Positions 24,187 through 35,340 of a stretch of DNA of 64,000 bases are shown here, piece after piece. A program made the translations under genes and the position numbers. Position 1 is the stretch's first letter. Each line of letters begins with the position of its first letter. This stretch comes from Guyanagaster necrorhizus (taxonomy: Eukaryota > Basidiomycota > Agaricomycetes > Agaricales > Physalacriaceae), in contig NW_025064880.1 of assembly GCF_019112545.1 (NCBI RefSeq), forward strand, positions 2,165,870 to 2,229,869. Direction: 5' to 3'. The notes under the pieces were generated by a model. The model searched no databases, was not told the DNA's origin, and saw nothing but the letters and a program-made list of their open reading frames with translations.

Positions 24187-24438
24187 TCATTCAAAGAGAA
24201 AATCCTGACCATCAGCATCAGCACTCCTAACAACGCGCCTTTCTTGGATAGCTCGGAACCGGGCAACACGGTCGAGAGGAACATCACGCGCGACGACGAC
24301 GGGCTCGGCGGAGCTCCTGATGAGGTAGGAATGTCCCATGAGGCTTCCGGGCGCGACAGGGAGAGCCTGGACGAAGGAGAAGAGCTGGAGGAACGCGAAG
24401 AAGAGGATGAAGGTGAAGTTGAACGCGGTAGTCTTCAT
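24187..24438 (-). CDS. Small secreted protein, 83 residues
   Basis: Intact minus-strand frame from the ATG at 24438. The first 25 residues form a strong signal peptide (MKTTAFNFTFILFFAFLQLF, with a cleavage site near VQA|LP). The mature part of about 58 residues has no cysteines, is rich in Arg and Val, and contains a possible processing-type RR site (QERRVVRS) before an acidic tail. No CaaX box, so it is not a lipidated mating pheromone. Small secreted proteins of unknown role are common in basidiomycetes. Coding status is inferred from the signal peptide and a clean start. Confidence 0.5.
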   Translation of the reverse strand: MKTTAFNFTFILFFAFLQLFSFVQALPVAPGSLMGHSYLIRSSAEPVVVARDVPLDRVARFRAIQERRVVRSADADGQDFLFE

Positions 24439-25784
24439 GGCGACGAAAGGAATATAAAGCGATTTCGTTGATCGTTGGTGGGTGGAGAGAAATGGCGCTG
24501 CCGTTTCAATGGAAGTCACGGTCCTGCTCAGCGGAAAGATGAAAGCCACTTCAGAGTCGTCGATACTCGGTAGAAGTAGAAAGGAAAGAAGGAAAGAAAA
24601 TCAGGGGGGCGTTGCTGTATTTATAACTAGGGCCTTGACAACCAATGCCGCCAAGAACAATGGGCCCTGTAACGTTACTCTCCCGCTATAAAGCCACAGC
24701 GATTTAACAAATGCATGTCTTAGCCGCCAAATAGATCATGCAACAATCAAATACATATACTCGGAAAATGCCCCTCCTTGGTGGTAGTAATGGAATGCTT
24801 TGCACACTCAATTGAAAAGGCCGAGTTGCTATAGCAAACCGCAGCTACTGATCGTACGATATTATTGGAATCCTAGGTGTTGCGCAGACTCGTAAAGCCA
24901 GATGTAAGGAGCTTATTATTTTATTTTATCCCACTTCGTACATATATCTAGAATGTATTTTACAACTTTCTCTTCCTCTCGAGCTTATTCATCAGCTCTC
25001 GGCATGATGTCGGATTGCCTCTTCTAGAACTTTCCGGCAAAACCCCAGATATGCACTTCAAAAAGTCTACAAAACCGTCGACGGTAAATCCAGCATTACG
25101 TATCTCTTTCTTCTTTTCCGCGCTGTACGCGACCAATGAGCGCGGACGACAGCCTGAATGACAGTCAAATGAAACTCAAAGTGGGAGTAGTCGGCAATGT
25201 CAATAGAGATGGAGAGCCCGGCCAGGACGTCTTTTCAAACTGAGGTGTTAGGAATACGAGTAGTTTAAGCTATTATACGAGTGAGTACATAAATACGATG
25301 TCCGTAAGCTGAGTTACAATCAGTGGCAATTACCAAGAGATATCCGTCGCACAAGGACCGTGGATGTTTAAAGCTGAGTTGACTAGCTGATCAGCCAGGA
25401 GTGTTGGTACAGAATATATTCTAACCTAGTCTTCTAGAATGTACTAGCTACTTCAGAAGAATTTGGAGAAAGAAGGTTTGAGAAATCTCTACAGTTACGT
25501 CGAAAGGGAAGGAAAGCGAAGACTGAGAAAGTATCCATAGCATGGGGTTGCCTCTCGCCATCACAAAGAGGCCGTAGAATCGGATTCGGGTAACTGAAGA
25601 CGCAACAACCTAAGATACTACGCAAACCAGCATCGATGTCGGCTAAACCTGCTGCCCTTGACCCGACTTGTCATCTAGACTCCGACCGGTGCACCACTCC
25701 AGAACTTTGCGGCCTACTGAGCGTCGTAGCGATGCTAGCGGGGATACCTAGATTGATGGTCAGAAAAAGCCGGGTGGCCACGGA
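24439..25784. other. Intergenic, no gene seen
   Basis: About 1.3 kb, becoming more AT-rich to the right. Only short frames without recognisable features occur. It includes the promoter of the small secreted protein and the 3' flank of the next gene. Confidence 0.5.
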
Positions 25785-27238
25785 CTAAGGGGGAAGATGT
25801 CTTACTGGATCATGGACCTCAGCGTCGAAAAAGATATCAAGCACACGGATAGCGTATTTGACGGCATCCATTTTGACTTGCCTGTGGCGGGCCAACTCGG
25901 ACACCAAGCAAAGGTTGCGGCACTCATCCCAGACAGCATCGCGTGGACGAAGCCGCACCAATGCTTTGATGTCATTGCCAACGACTGTTCGATCTATACT
26001 TTCATCCTGCTGCGTCGCCAGGATACAGCACGCAGCGAAAAGATTCTGTGGTTGATGGAGGTAATCAACTTGCTGCTGAAGTGTCGTAATCCCATCCAAT
26101 CCTTGTAACATCATGGCGGAAATTCCAGTACAGTACGCGCAGATGACTCGAACCCATCCCACATGAAGCGCACGGACTCCAAAATACTGGAGACATTGAT
26201 TTTGAAGGAACACGTCGTAAGCTGCAGGAACACGCTGTGCCAGAGCGACAGCTAGGATATTACATGCAGTGTCAGGTTGGCAGCCTCTCTGCGACTCCAA
26301 CTGACAGCCATAATATTCAACTTTAACTGGAGGTCACGAAAAGAGCAAGCTGTGGGAGAGACGAGGATCAAACGCTCATAGGCTAAGATTCTATCGTAGT
26401 ATAATTCGTTCCACCCTGGGACTTCATCGTGCACATGGATGGCACAAGCAGCAAGGATATCCTCAAGTACTGCTGTGATAGCGGTGGCTTCTTGGAATGA
26501 AAACATGTGGGCACGGATCCACTTAACGGCAAAGTCTAACGAGAAGTTAATCGTGGTATGAAACATATCAGACTCGGGGAGAGAAAGTCTGAGAAGTGAG
26601 AATTTGATGGCCGCCACTCAGATATAAGGGAACCGAAAGCTGGAGCAACAGTGGATCTCCAGTAAGCTGAGAGAGCATGTCGAAGACATGGTAGTAGATC
26701 TTCTCCGCAAAATAAGGCACCGCATCCTTGAATTCAAGAATTATCGGAGACGTAAAATCCTGCTCTACTCCCTTTTGTAATGCATCAAAAGAACACAATA
26801 TGGCAGAGCTGAGATGAAGAGGAAAGGTATTGACGCGATTATCACCATCAATGGAATTGAAGATAAAGTAACCTCCACCACATGCAACACGCATAAGCTG
26901 AGTCCAACAAAGCGGCGGCAGCTTCACAGAACAGTCGAGACATATAATATCCCTGAAAAATGAAGCCTGATCCGGCAAGCCTGCATGTCCTGCGGGACAG
27001 ATACGGACTGAATCACAGCAGTAAGCTTGAATGATTCAACATCAGTGGGGACAATATAACATGGATGGTAATGACAAAAGTGAAGTAGGCATTTGACTCT
27101 GAGCTCCATGCCTGATCTTGGTTTGTCAAAATTGGGGAATTTCCTGTCCTTCTGCAGACAGCTTTTAAGTAAAAACTGCTGTATGTCTTCTATTGCTGGT
27201 ATGCTTGGCTGAAACTGAAGCTTCTCCCATGATGCCAT
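25785..27238 (-). CDS. Hypothetical protein, four exons, about 430 residues
   Basis: Proposed exons are 27238-27017, 26966-26650, 26588-26302 and 26251-25785. The three introns (50, 61 and 50 nt) have GT-AG ends and give a continuous frame; the first donor and the weak third donor (GTTGGA) are the least certain. The protein starts MASWEKLQFQPSIPAIEDIQ and is helical, with Cys- and His-containing patches, but I recognise no domain. The start codon lies within about 250 bp of copia remains, so its promoter may have been replaced or cut by the transposon. If RNA does not support the introns, the alternative is a frameshifted pseudogene. Confidence 0.5.
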
Positions 27239-27489
27239 TGGCAGACCTCCGGCAGACTGTATGACTATGCTTTTGCTGCAGGCAGGTTATTTTAGGCAGT
27301 GAATAATGGCCAGGCTGAGTACAACAGTCAATTGCTTATGGATTGAGATACATATGACTACTACTCACCTGAGTAAGATGGTCAATTGCTTAAGAGGCAA
27401 TTGACCATTGACTCAGGACAAAAACTGTCTATGCTTATATAAGGTTGACATCAGGTACTTGTGTCATCCTGCAACATTTGCCCTCAACA
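27239..27489 (-). mobile_element. Probable 3' LTR remnant of the Ty1/copia element
   Basis: Ten bases after the copia pol stop (27499), the minus strand reads TGTTGAGGGC, a typical copia LTR start, followed by a TATA-like TTATATAAG. The far end of the LTR is not defined and no matching 5' LTR was found. It contains the inverted repeat at 27368-27417. Confidence 0.5.
27368..27417. repeat. 50-bp imperfect palindrome in the copia LTR remnant
   Basis: The arms CCTGAGT and ATGGTCAATTGC are mirrored by GCAATTGACCAT and ACTCAGG around a 7-nt loop. Pairing is perfect over 12 bp (27378-27389 with 27397-27408) plus an outer 7 bp (27368-27374 with 27411-27417). A third partial copy (CAGTCAATTGCTTA) lies nearby at about 27327. 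Confidence 0.8.
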
Positions 27490-27498
27490 CAATACTTC

Positions 27499-29046
27499 TC
27501 AGAGTTCAAGACCCAACAGCCTGATCATGTGAGTCATCTTCTCCTTCTCCAAGGCTTTTGTGAAGATGTCAGCAGGCATGTCTTCTGTGTGAAGATGTTC
27601 AATATATATGTGTCTCTGCTCAACCTTGTCTTGTAACCAGTAGAAGTGGAGGTTGAGGTGTTTGACATGACCATGATGATCAGGATTGTGAGCAACAGAG
27701 AGAGCAGACTGGTTGTCAATCAGCAGTGGGGATGGCAACAGATGATGGAAACCAAATTCTGTGAACAGATTTTGCAACCACAGAATTTTCTGTCTGGCAG
27801 AGATGGCAGCCACATATTCAGCCTCTGTGGTCAATAAGGTTACTATAGATTGTAGCTGGCTCATTCAGCTGACTGTGCCTGTGCCCATCTTGACAACATA
27901 TCCTGAGGTTGAGCACCTATTGTCTGGGTTTCCATCATGATCTGCATCTGTGTATGTTTTGAACAGCTCTAGATTTGTAGTATCAGATGAATATGTCAAT
28001 TTTAGGTCAATTGTTCTCCTTAAGTATCTGAGGAGGTGCTTCAAGGCCTCCTAATGCCTCAATTCAGGGTTCTTGCTGAACCATGATAGGATGCTGACTG
28101 CAAAAGCTATGTCAGGACAGGTGGTGATGGCCAAGTATGCCACAGAGCCAAGGATCTGGAGATATGGGATGTGCCACATGGTTTTTCATTCCTTTGGAGT
28201 AGCAGGGGACATCAAGCTGGATAGCTTAGTGTGTGGATCAAGAGGAGTACTGACACTGTTACAGTCAGACATTCCAGTATGTTCTAGGATTTTTTGGATG
28301 TACTGTGGTTGAGAGAGTGTGAGTGTTCAGTTTAGATGATCTTTATGTATTTTGACACCAAGGAGGAATGAAGTTGGATCTAGATCATGAAGTTTGAAGT
28401 GCTTCTTGAGATCATCAACAACATGTTATGCAGACTCCATAGACTTTGCAGCAATTGTTACATCATCAACAAACACAGGAATGATAATCTGAGCATCATC
28501 TCTCTTATACACCTATATGCTGTATTCACAGCATACTCTGTCAAAGCCTATCTCAGTCATAGCACTGTGGAGCTTTTTGTGCCACTAATGCCCAGTCTGC
28601 TTCAGTCTATAGATGGACTTGAAGAGATGAAGTATTCAGCTCTTATCCTTTGTCTTGAATTTCTCTGGTTGTTGAAGGTATATCTCCTCTTTCAGATCAC
28701 CATTCAGAAATGCTGATGAGATGTCCACACTCTAGAGCTCCAGATCCTCAAGTGCAGCAAGAGTGAGGACTGTTTGGATGGCTGCCTATTTTAGAGTAGG
28801 AGAGAAGGTTTCAGTGTAGTCAGAACCTGACTACTGTGAGTACCCTTTTGCAATATAGCATGCCTTATAGCATTCAATGGATCCATCAGGATTATGCTTC
28901 ACTTTAAAGACCCACTTTTCACCTATAGCCTTTTGCTCTGGAGAGAGCTTCATGAGCTCAAAGATGCCACTTTCCTGCAGTGCATTCAATTTCTGCTGAG
29001 CTGCCTCATACCATTTTTCACTTTCCTCTCTTGGCCAAGTCATCAC
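27499..29046 (-). pseudogene. Ty1/copia reverse transcriptase and RNase H (decayed)
   Basis: Minus-strand copia pol. The RT begins near 29000 with EKWVFKVKHNPDGSIECYKA and IAKGYSQ, and its catalytic FVDD motif is at about 28461-28475. The RNase H end (27864-27499) is well preserved: TTEAEYVAA, IDNQSALSVA, HLHTEDMPADIFTKAL. Stops and frameshifts interrupt the frame between 27870 and 28830, so it cannot make a full enzyme. CpG is almost absent and several stops are TGA where Arg is expected. Confidence 0.9.
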
Positions 29047-29940
29047 CTCTGCAAATGTCTTTGGCTCATTATTGGATGCAGATGCTTAGTTTGCCATCTT
29101 CACTGCTGTCTGAAATGCAAGTTTGAGAGCTTCTGTATATGTGATATAGTCATCATTATGCAATATAAAAGTTATTTCTGTGACAACATCTATCTCAGTA
29201 AGCTCTGGTTCAGCAGTGGTTTCATCAATGGGATTGGAAACAGGTTCATCTGAGTCTGGTGAGTTCATTACATTGGTGCCAGAATGTTTATAGCAAAAAT
29301 CACATCCAGTGTTTGAAGATGGAATTATAAGGCCTTTAGAGTTATATTGTGGCTTGAAGCATGCTTGAAGATATGAGAGTGGTGAAGAGAGTGTAGGAGA
29401 TATTGGAAGGCTTAATAGTAGAGTAAGAGATAGTTCTGGAGATGTTTGCATATTTGGTAGAGTAGATAGAGCTGGCCTAGATGGCAAGGATGATGGTGAT
29501 GAGAGTTGCTCAGATAGCAGAGATGGCTTATCAGTAGTTATATTCTCTCTTTCTTGATGAGGCATTGTCACATCAGATACAGCAGTATCTATGCTGTTAT
29601 ATCTATTTGTGAGAGGTGTATCATCACTGAGGGGATTTATAATATTTCTGTGGTTTTCAGAAAATACATATTCATCAAATACAGCATAGCTGATGGTAAT
29701 AAATTACTGCATAGAAGGGTTCCAGAATAGCCAGCCTTTTACTCTCTTTAGATACCCAACAAAGATATATTTTTGAGTGTGTGACTCCAATGCTTGATGT
29801 CTTTTCCTTCAAATCAGCATATATGCAAGGTATCTAAACACACAAAAGTGAAATATATCTGATTTTTGATGATCTGGATTCCATTCTGTGAAGGGTGTTA
29901 TGTTTGGAAAAGAATCTATGAGAATGTGATTTTAGATATA
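29047..29940 (-). pseudogene. Ty1/copia integrase C-terminal region and linker (decayed)
   Basis: The minus strand reads the post-integrase region: a remnant of the P-x-EWxP segment, then IFVGYLKRVKGWLFWNPSMQ, then AVFDEYVFSENHRN, equivalent to the GYxxxxKGYxLWxP and SRDVxFDE blocks of copia. A Ser/Pro-rich linker (29571-29086) leads to the RT. The frame ends at the pogo-type insertion at 29941 and continues beyond it at 32340. Confidence 0.8.
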
Positions 29941-29963
29941 CAGTTGACTATCTCACAATGCAT
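29941..29963. repeat. Left terminal inverted repeat of the pogo-type element
   Basis: 23 bp, perfect reverse complement of 32315-32337; preceded by TA. Confidence 0.95.
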
Positions 29964-30041
29964 ATGGTCAGGAGACACCAAAACCATATGCATTTATAGA
30001 TTTATGCAGAACCAAAATAGCATGTGATGTGACATGTGACT

Positions 30042-32054
30042 TTATGTGACAATGTTGTCATTTCCCCAAAATGCTGTCAGTGGCTTTTGGGTCAGCTTTC
30101 CATGCATCTTCTTGAATAATGCCCCTCTCAACTTCCTCAGCTGTGGTACTAATCCACTCTGGTCACCTTGTGAAACACAAAATGCCTCCAGCTTTTGAAT
30201 AAGCTCAAATCCTTCCCTTGTAGTTATCAAGGTCTGTTTTTCCTCACCCTCCTCTTCCTCTTCTTTCTCCTCATCATCGTCAATGACAGTTATTTCCCCA
30301 TTTTCTACTGCAATATCATGCTTGACAGCAGCAACAATCTCCTCATCTGTTGGCATTGTCTCAAGATCTTCAGTATACTCTTCTGCAATAGAGTTAACCA
30401 TCTCTTCAATGGTTGGAATGGGACCAAACATGCGATTTTGTTGTTTCAATTTGACAAGATGGTCCTTCAACATTATCTCTGCTGTCTGGAGCTGTTGAAT
30501 GGGGGCAATTTGGGTGGGAGATGTGTTTATTTCTGACTGTGATGAAGAAGCCAACTGATTGACTGCCTCCAGTGCTTTACCAACATCATTCTCTGCATTT
30601 ATAACAGCCATAAGAGCAGGACACCAGTCAGCATCAGCATATTGGTTTCCAAGCAGATCCTGCAATGTCTGTTTGATCCCTGGAAGCATGTATTTGTCTG
30701 TTGAGGCAAAGTTATGAACAAGGTTCTATGCAGACTTGAGGAGTGAGGCATCTTGGAAATCATTGGATGGTGTGGTAGACTGTAACTCAGATGCATTGTC
30801 AGGCATTATACTAGTGTGTTTCCAGCAGTTTGCTATCGTTTCACTACTGACATTTGCCCAAGCATCATGAGCAATAGTCATAGCTTCAAGAAGATCAAGC
30901 TTGAAGATCTCAGACTCTCCAAGATCATCGAAATCAAGTGCATGGATACATATAGCATTCCGATAATGTGCCTTGAAGCAGCAGATAATACCAGCATCTA
31001 GTGGCTGAACATATGGAGTCATATTGGGCTCAAAGAACTCCAGCTTTGTGTTATGGGGTGTATAAGCAATGGAATGCTCTTGAAAGTTGTCCAAGATCAG
31101 CAGAACCTGCTGCATCTCCCTCTTTATCTTTAAATCAAACATCTTCACCCACTCTATAAATATTTCACTCATCATCCAGGCCTTCTTGTTATTCCGATAA
31201 TAGAATTCCATTGCTGTTAGACTCTTTTTCTTGAAACACTGTGATTGCTTTGACTTGCTAATGAAAACAACTGGCATTTGCTCACTCCCATCTGCATTCA
31301 CAGCAAAAAACATGGTGATGCAGAACTTGTCCTGTTTTCATCCACTCATAGGACCAGATGCCAAGATATGATCTGAGATGGCAAAGATGACAAGACTAGA
31401 TTCATCAATATTCTATCTGTCCTGCATCACATATTTCGCTATAATACTGTGAAGATGCATATGTTCTTTTTTTACTGCCATCATATCCACTGAGCCTGCT
31501 TCTCCATGCTGCTGAACCTCCTGAATCTTCCATGCCTTGCAGAATGACCTCAACTATCCCTCTCCTTTCAAACACTGATCCTCTGGAATATTTATCAGAT
31601 TTTCAATCTGATTTTACTTCTCTATCAGCATTGCACCAGTCACAGTCTCATCTTAGAGCTGCATGTTCTGATACCAGGATGCAACAGCATGCTCCACATC
31701 AGGTCAGGTGACAATATGAGACTTTTTGGATGATAGTGCATTAGAGTTCTCGTTTGCATGCTGTTCAATTTTTATATGAGATGCCAGCTTCCATGAAAGA
31801 GTTGATTGGGTAAAGAGCAGTGCACCTTCCTTTTGGTTTGCGAAATGTGCCACAATGTCAGCATGTCGATAAGAAGGATAGTTATCAATGTGTTTGAATA
31901 CTATGAGCCAGTCTCCTGTTGTGAGGTGTGGGTGGGAGATCTGCTTTGGAGGCTGAGCTGATGATGTGTACATTAGGATTTTCTCCTTCTGTTTTGTATG
32001 CTCATATGGATTTCCAGGTTTAGCACATGGTTTTCATGTTGGTTCAGGAGGCAT
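30042..32054 (-). pseudogene. Pogo-type DDE transposase (decayed)
   Basis: Reading from an ATG at 32054: an N-terminal HTH region (DIVAHFANQ, FTQSTLSWKL), a second CENP-B-like HTH, then the DDE core with NIDESSL, FFAVNADGSEQMPVVFI, YYRNNKKAWM, LILDNFQEHS and FFEPNMTPYVQPLDAGII (second Asp and the third catalytic region). A long acidic C-terminal region ends in QKPLTAFW. Full length would be about 670 residues, normal for fungal pogo/Fot1-like transposases. At least four in-frame stops interrupt it, several being TGA in place of expected CGA Arg codons, so it is inactive. Confidence 0.92.
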
Positions 32055-32314
32055 GTTTATAGAGATATAGACTGTGTCACTTTACAATAATTTTTTTTAT
32101 GTTTGTCATAGTCCATACAAACAAATTATGTTCTTTATTGTTCTAATATATGCATAATATCATATCAGCTTACTATAATTTTCAATCTGACAATGCATAT
32201 TCCTAACTAGAACTATATGCATTATGTGATATGCATTTTTAGCCTATTTCTCTACTCTCCAACTGTGTTCCAGCCTAATCCATATGCAAAGTCAGAATTA
32301 TGTATTTCAACATC

Positions 32315-32337
32315 ATGCATTGTGAGATAGTCAACTG
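32315..32337. repeat. Right terminal inverted repeat of the pogo-type element
   Basis: 23 bp, perfect reverse complement of 29941-29963; followed by TA. Confidence 0.95.
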
Positions 32338-32339
32338 TA

Positions 32340-34225
32340 GATGGATACTTAAAGAACAAGGTTCTAAAATAATGGTGAGAGATATAACTTATTTAGCATG
32401 GCAGTGATGGCCTCTGCAATCATGTGGTTGGCTTGTTCTGCTGTGTCATTCTGGTATAGTTCATTGGGTTCAATGTGTCATCTTTTGATCTCATACTCAG
32501 CACAGAAGTTGATGAACTCCTTTCCCATACATTCATCATCTTTGTCTTTCTGGAACCTGATGATTTTGAGTCTTAGATGGGTATTCTCTGTATATGCTTT
32601 GAACTGCTTGAAGGCATCAAAGACTTCACTTTTATACTTCAGAGATGCAATGGCCCAAGTGTCAGATACACTGCAGATGAATGTTATACAGTAGCAATAG
32701 CTCTCTGAAGTTGTGACAGACATTGGACCTTTGATATCACTGTATACTTGCTCAAAAAGATGTTTCTTCCACTCTGAGGAGCTATGAGGAACATTGTGGC
32801 AATGCTGTTTGCCAGTAAAGCATGATGTGCAAATAGAATCTGTTGGAGGATCTGACTCTTGCTTCATTTCAGTTATTAGCTGCTTTGTATGCATGTGTCA
32901 TATAGTGTCCATGTTTTGATGACAGCAACATCTATACTAAAGTGTATTGTCTATCTGACAGGTACTTGTGGAGCTTGAGTTTGCAATGATAGTGGCTGAT
33001 TTTGAGAATAAATATGTAGTAGCATTGACATAGCTAATATTGCTCTCATTTACAGTTGCAGTGAATCAAACCTTTTCACTCTGGCTGAAAGTGACATCTG
33101 ATCTAATGATTGAGATCTTGAATCTCTTTTTTCATATGAGATGATAGAGTGATAAGAGATTACTTTTTAATGCTAATACATGCAGTCTGTCAAGAAGTTC
33201 CACCATTGAGCCTTTCTCTCTCTGAATCTCTGGCTCCAGTACTACTGATCCAATTTCTGCTGAATAAATAACTGAATTGTCTGCAAGATAAATGAGGATG
33301 ATATGTGAAGCATAGAGTTGAAACTATTGTCAGTGAGAGATCATATGATGAGAAGTGCTTGTATTAGTATTCCAATGAGACATGGCAGATGATGATAAAT
33401 CAGTACTTGCTTGGCTAGCAGTCTTCTTCTTTATCTCAGCAGAGTTAGCTGTTTCTGAATCCTTCTTTCCAGCCTCTTTGTGATGATGCTTCTTGGTAGT
33501 ATGATCAGCAGCATGTTTATGATCTCATTTAAGTGAGAACTTCTTGATTATACACTCTTCCTCTATATGATTCTCATAAAGGCACCATCCATATTTTACA
33601 GTGGCATTAGTAGCTGAATTTGTGACTGAATAGAAAGGTGTGACTTTAAGGACAACAGAGACTGCTGAGTCACTAGCATGCAGCTTCTAATTGTTTTCTT
33701 CATTGTGAAATACAGTGCAAAGTCTTTTGAGAGTGAGCTTATCAGAGAGAAAGAGTAGTGATGTGATGAAGTTTTCAAATTCAGGCTGAGAAAGTGTGTA
33801 AATCAGAGCCATAATAAGAAGCTCTTCTTCTAACTGCTGGAGGCTAAAATAAACAGAGTGCAGAGCATGGATATGACTCATGATTTGAGTGCTCTGACTG
33901 GCAAGGTCTGAAAGTGACTTATCTGTCTCCTTGAGATTGAAGAAGCTGTCATAAGCTACAAATTGAGTTGCTGATTTTCTTTGCTGATAGTGTGCCTTTA
34001 ATATATTTCACATTCTCTCCAGATCATTAAGACAGAGGTAGATTATGCCAGCAGCCAATATTTGAGTCTTCTTTCAGCCCTTTCAGTCCTTCTTCTCCTG
34101 GTATATTGGCTTCTCAGGATCTGCAAACTCTGGTTCAGAGTCACAGCTGATAGTGATAAGATACTCATGGTGAGTTTTGAGTAAGGCCAATATGTTTTCT
34201 TTCCACTCACTATAATTGGAGGCAT
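32340..34225 (-). pseudogene. Ty1/copia gag, protease and integrase N-terminal half (decayed)
   Basis: Minus-strand order from right to left. Gag from about 34225 (YSEWKENILALLKTH), with the conserved EEELLIMALIYTL and PEFENFITSLL block and a damaged zinc-knuckle region (CLYENHIEEEC). Protease remnant near 33400-33220 (LADNSVIYSAEIGSVVLEP). Pre-integrase segment (LHVLALKSNLLSLYHL). Integrase core 32894-32400 with CTSCFTGKQH, DIKGPMSV and EQANHMIAEAITAML. The frame is broken by many stops. The integrase resumes on the far side of the pogo insertion. Confidence 0.85.
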
Positions 34226-34767
34226 TTAGATTGTGTTACACACATACCACTGGCCTCCACATTACCTCAACCAACTATGAATTCAAACATAAGTCCCACT
34301 AGATTCTGCCTGTTTTTCATTAACCAATTTCATTTTATTATTACTATTTCACATTTGTATTTCACACACTAGTATCTAGACCTCAAACACAGTAGCAAAT
34401 AGTTGACATCAGAATCCAATGGATCCTGACTTGGAATTAGCTACTAATAGTATATAAATCACATACAAGCATTGTAATTACTCAGTTCAAATATCAACTT
34501 GGATAGCCATCTACACTTCATGCTCACTTCAGCTCCTCTCTATCTTGTCTGTCAGATTCTGTTCTGAAGGATATTCCTCTTCACTGCTCTGATGGAACTC
34601 TATTCTGTCTATCCAAATCCTTGGGCTTCAACTCAAGGATGACATTGCCAATAGCTTTGTTGATGCTCACATACTCTGGTGGTCTTTGCACATGCACCTA
34701 AGCCCAATTGATTGGCATGTTCCTAACAGTATATTTGAATTCAAACCCTTAAGTCAAAAATTTCATC
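34226..34767. other. Copia 5' end region, LTR not resolved
   Basis: On the minus strand TGGTATGTGTGTAAC begins about 25 nt before copia gag, and its first six bases match the usual copia primer-binding site TGGTATCAGAGC. A 5' LTR should therefore lie at 34250 and above, but I could not align it with the 3' remnant at 27.3-27.5 kb. AT-rich, CpG-free. Confidence 0.3.
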
Positions 34768-35340
34768 ATGTCTACCACATTCATCCAACCTATAGAAGCT
34801 GACTCTGAACAAACTCAGTCTACTCATTGTAACATGTTTTTCATAGAAGGCATTCCAGCCTCTGCCTCAAAGGAACAACCAGGTCTTTTCAGATCAGCCT
34901 CTGATAAAGGACAATCCTTCTGTAGAGAAACCTATACCCACTCTAGCTTCACTGCCTGCCAATCAAATTACAATGATTCCTCTAACTCTTTTGACATCAC
35001 TAGCATCTCAACCAATGGAGCTCAATGGGTCAGCCTGATATACAGTGCCTGAACTGACCCTCTGATAGACCCTTTATCTCTGGGCAACATGCATGGAAAT
35101 TCAGACAGTCCAGACTCAGAGGGCAGAGATGAAGATACCTCTACTTATACCTCCATCTGACAAGAACTAGATGGTAATCCACTAAATCCTTTTTCAGGAG
35201 GACCAGGAGAGCCAGGAGGACCAGGAGGACCAGATGGTCCCAATGGCCCAGATGGCTCTGACAGTCCTGCAGGAAGCAGCAATCCAAACCAGTGATATGC
35301 AGGGTATATGTCCAGCTCTATAATTTGCAAATTCTGCATA
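34768..35340 (+). pseudogene. Gag N-terminal fragment with a Gly/Pro-rich collagen-like run
   Basis: The plus-strand frame starts MSTTFIQPIEADSEQTQST. After a stop the same frame contains a Gly-Pro-Asp-rich run (GGPGEPGGPGGPDGPNGP, about 35200-35265). Low-complexity runs like this precede the capsid region in Ty3/gypsy Gag proteins of mushrooms. It may be the true N-terminus of the plus-strand gypsy whose capsid starts at 36.72 kb, separated by an insertion, or a piece of another copy. Confidence 0.5.

Larger units (their letters stand above)
29941..32337 (-). mobile_element. Pogo-type (Tc1/mariner superfamily) DNA transposon inserted in copia
   Basis: The 2,397-bp element is bounded by perfect 23-bp inverted repeats (29941-29963 and 32315-32337, starting CAGTTGACTATCTCACAATG) and flanked on both sides by TA (29939-29940 and 32338-32339), the target duplication of this superfamily. 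It carries one minus-strand transposase pseudogene. Its insertion cleanly interrupts the copia integrase, so it is younger than that element. Confidence 0.93.

Noticed and set aside
27239..34560. Matching 5' LTR for the copia element
   Set aside because: I looked for the TGTTGAGGGC start and TATA region near 34.3-34.6 kb; only an 11-bp coincidence (CTGATGTCAAC) was found, not enough to call an LTR.
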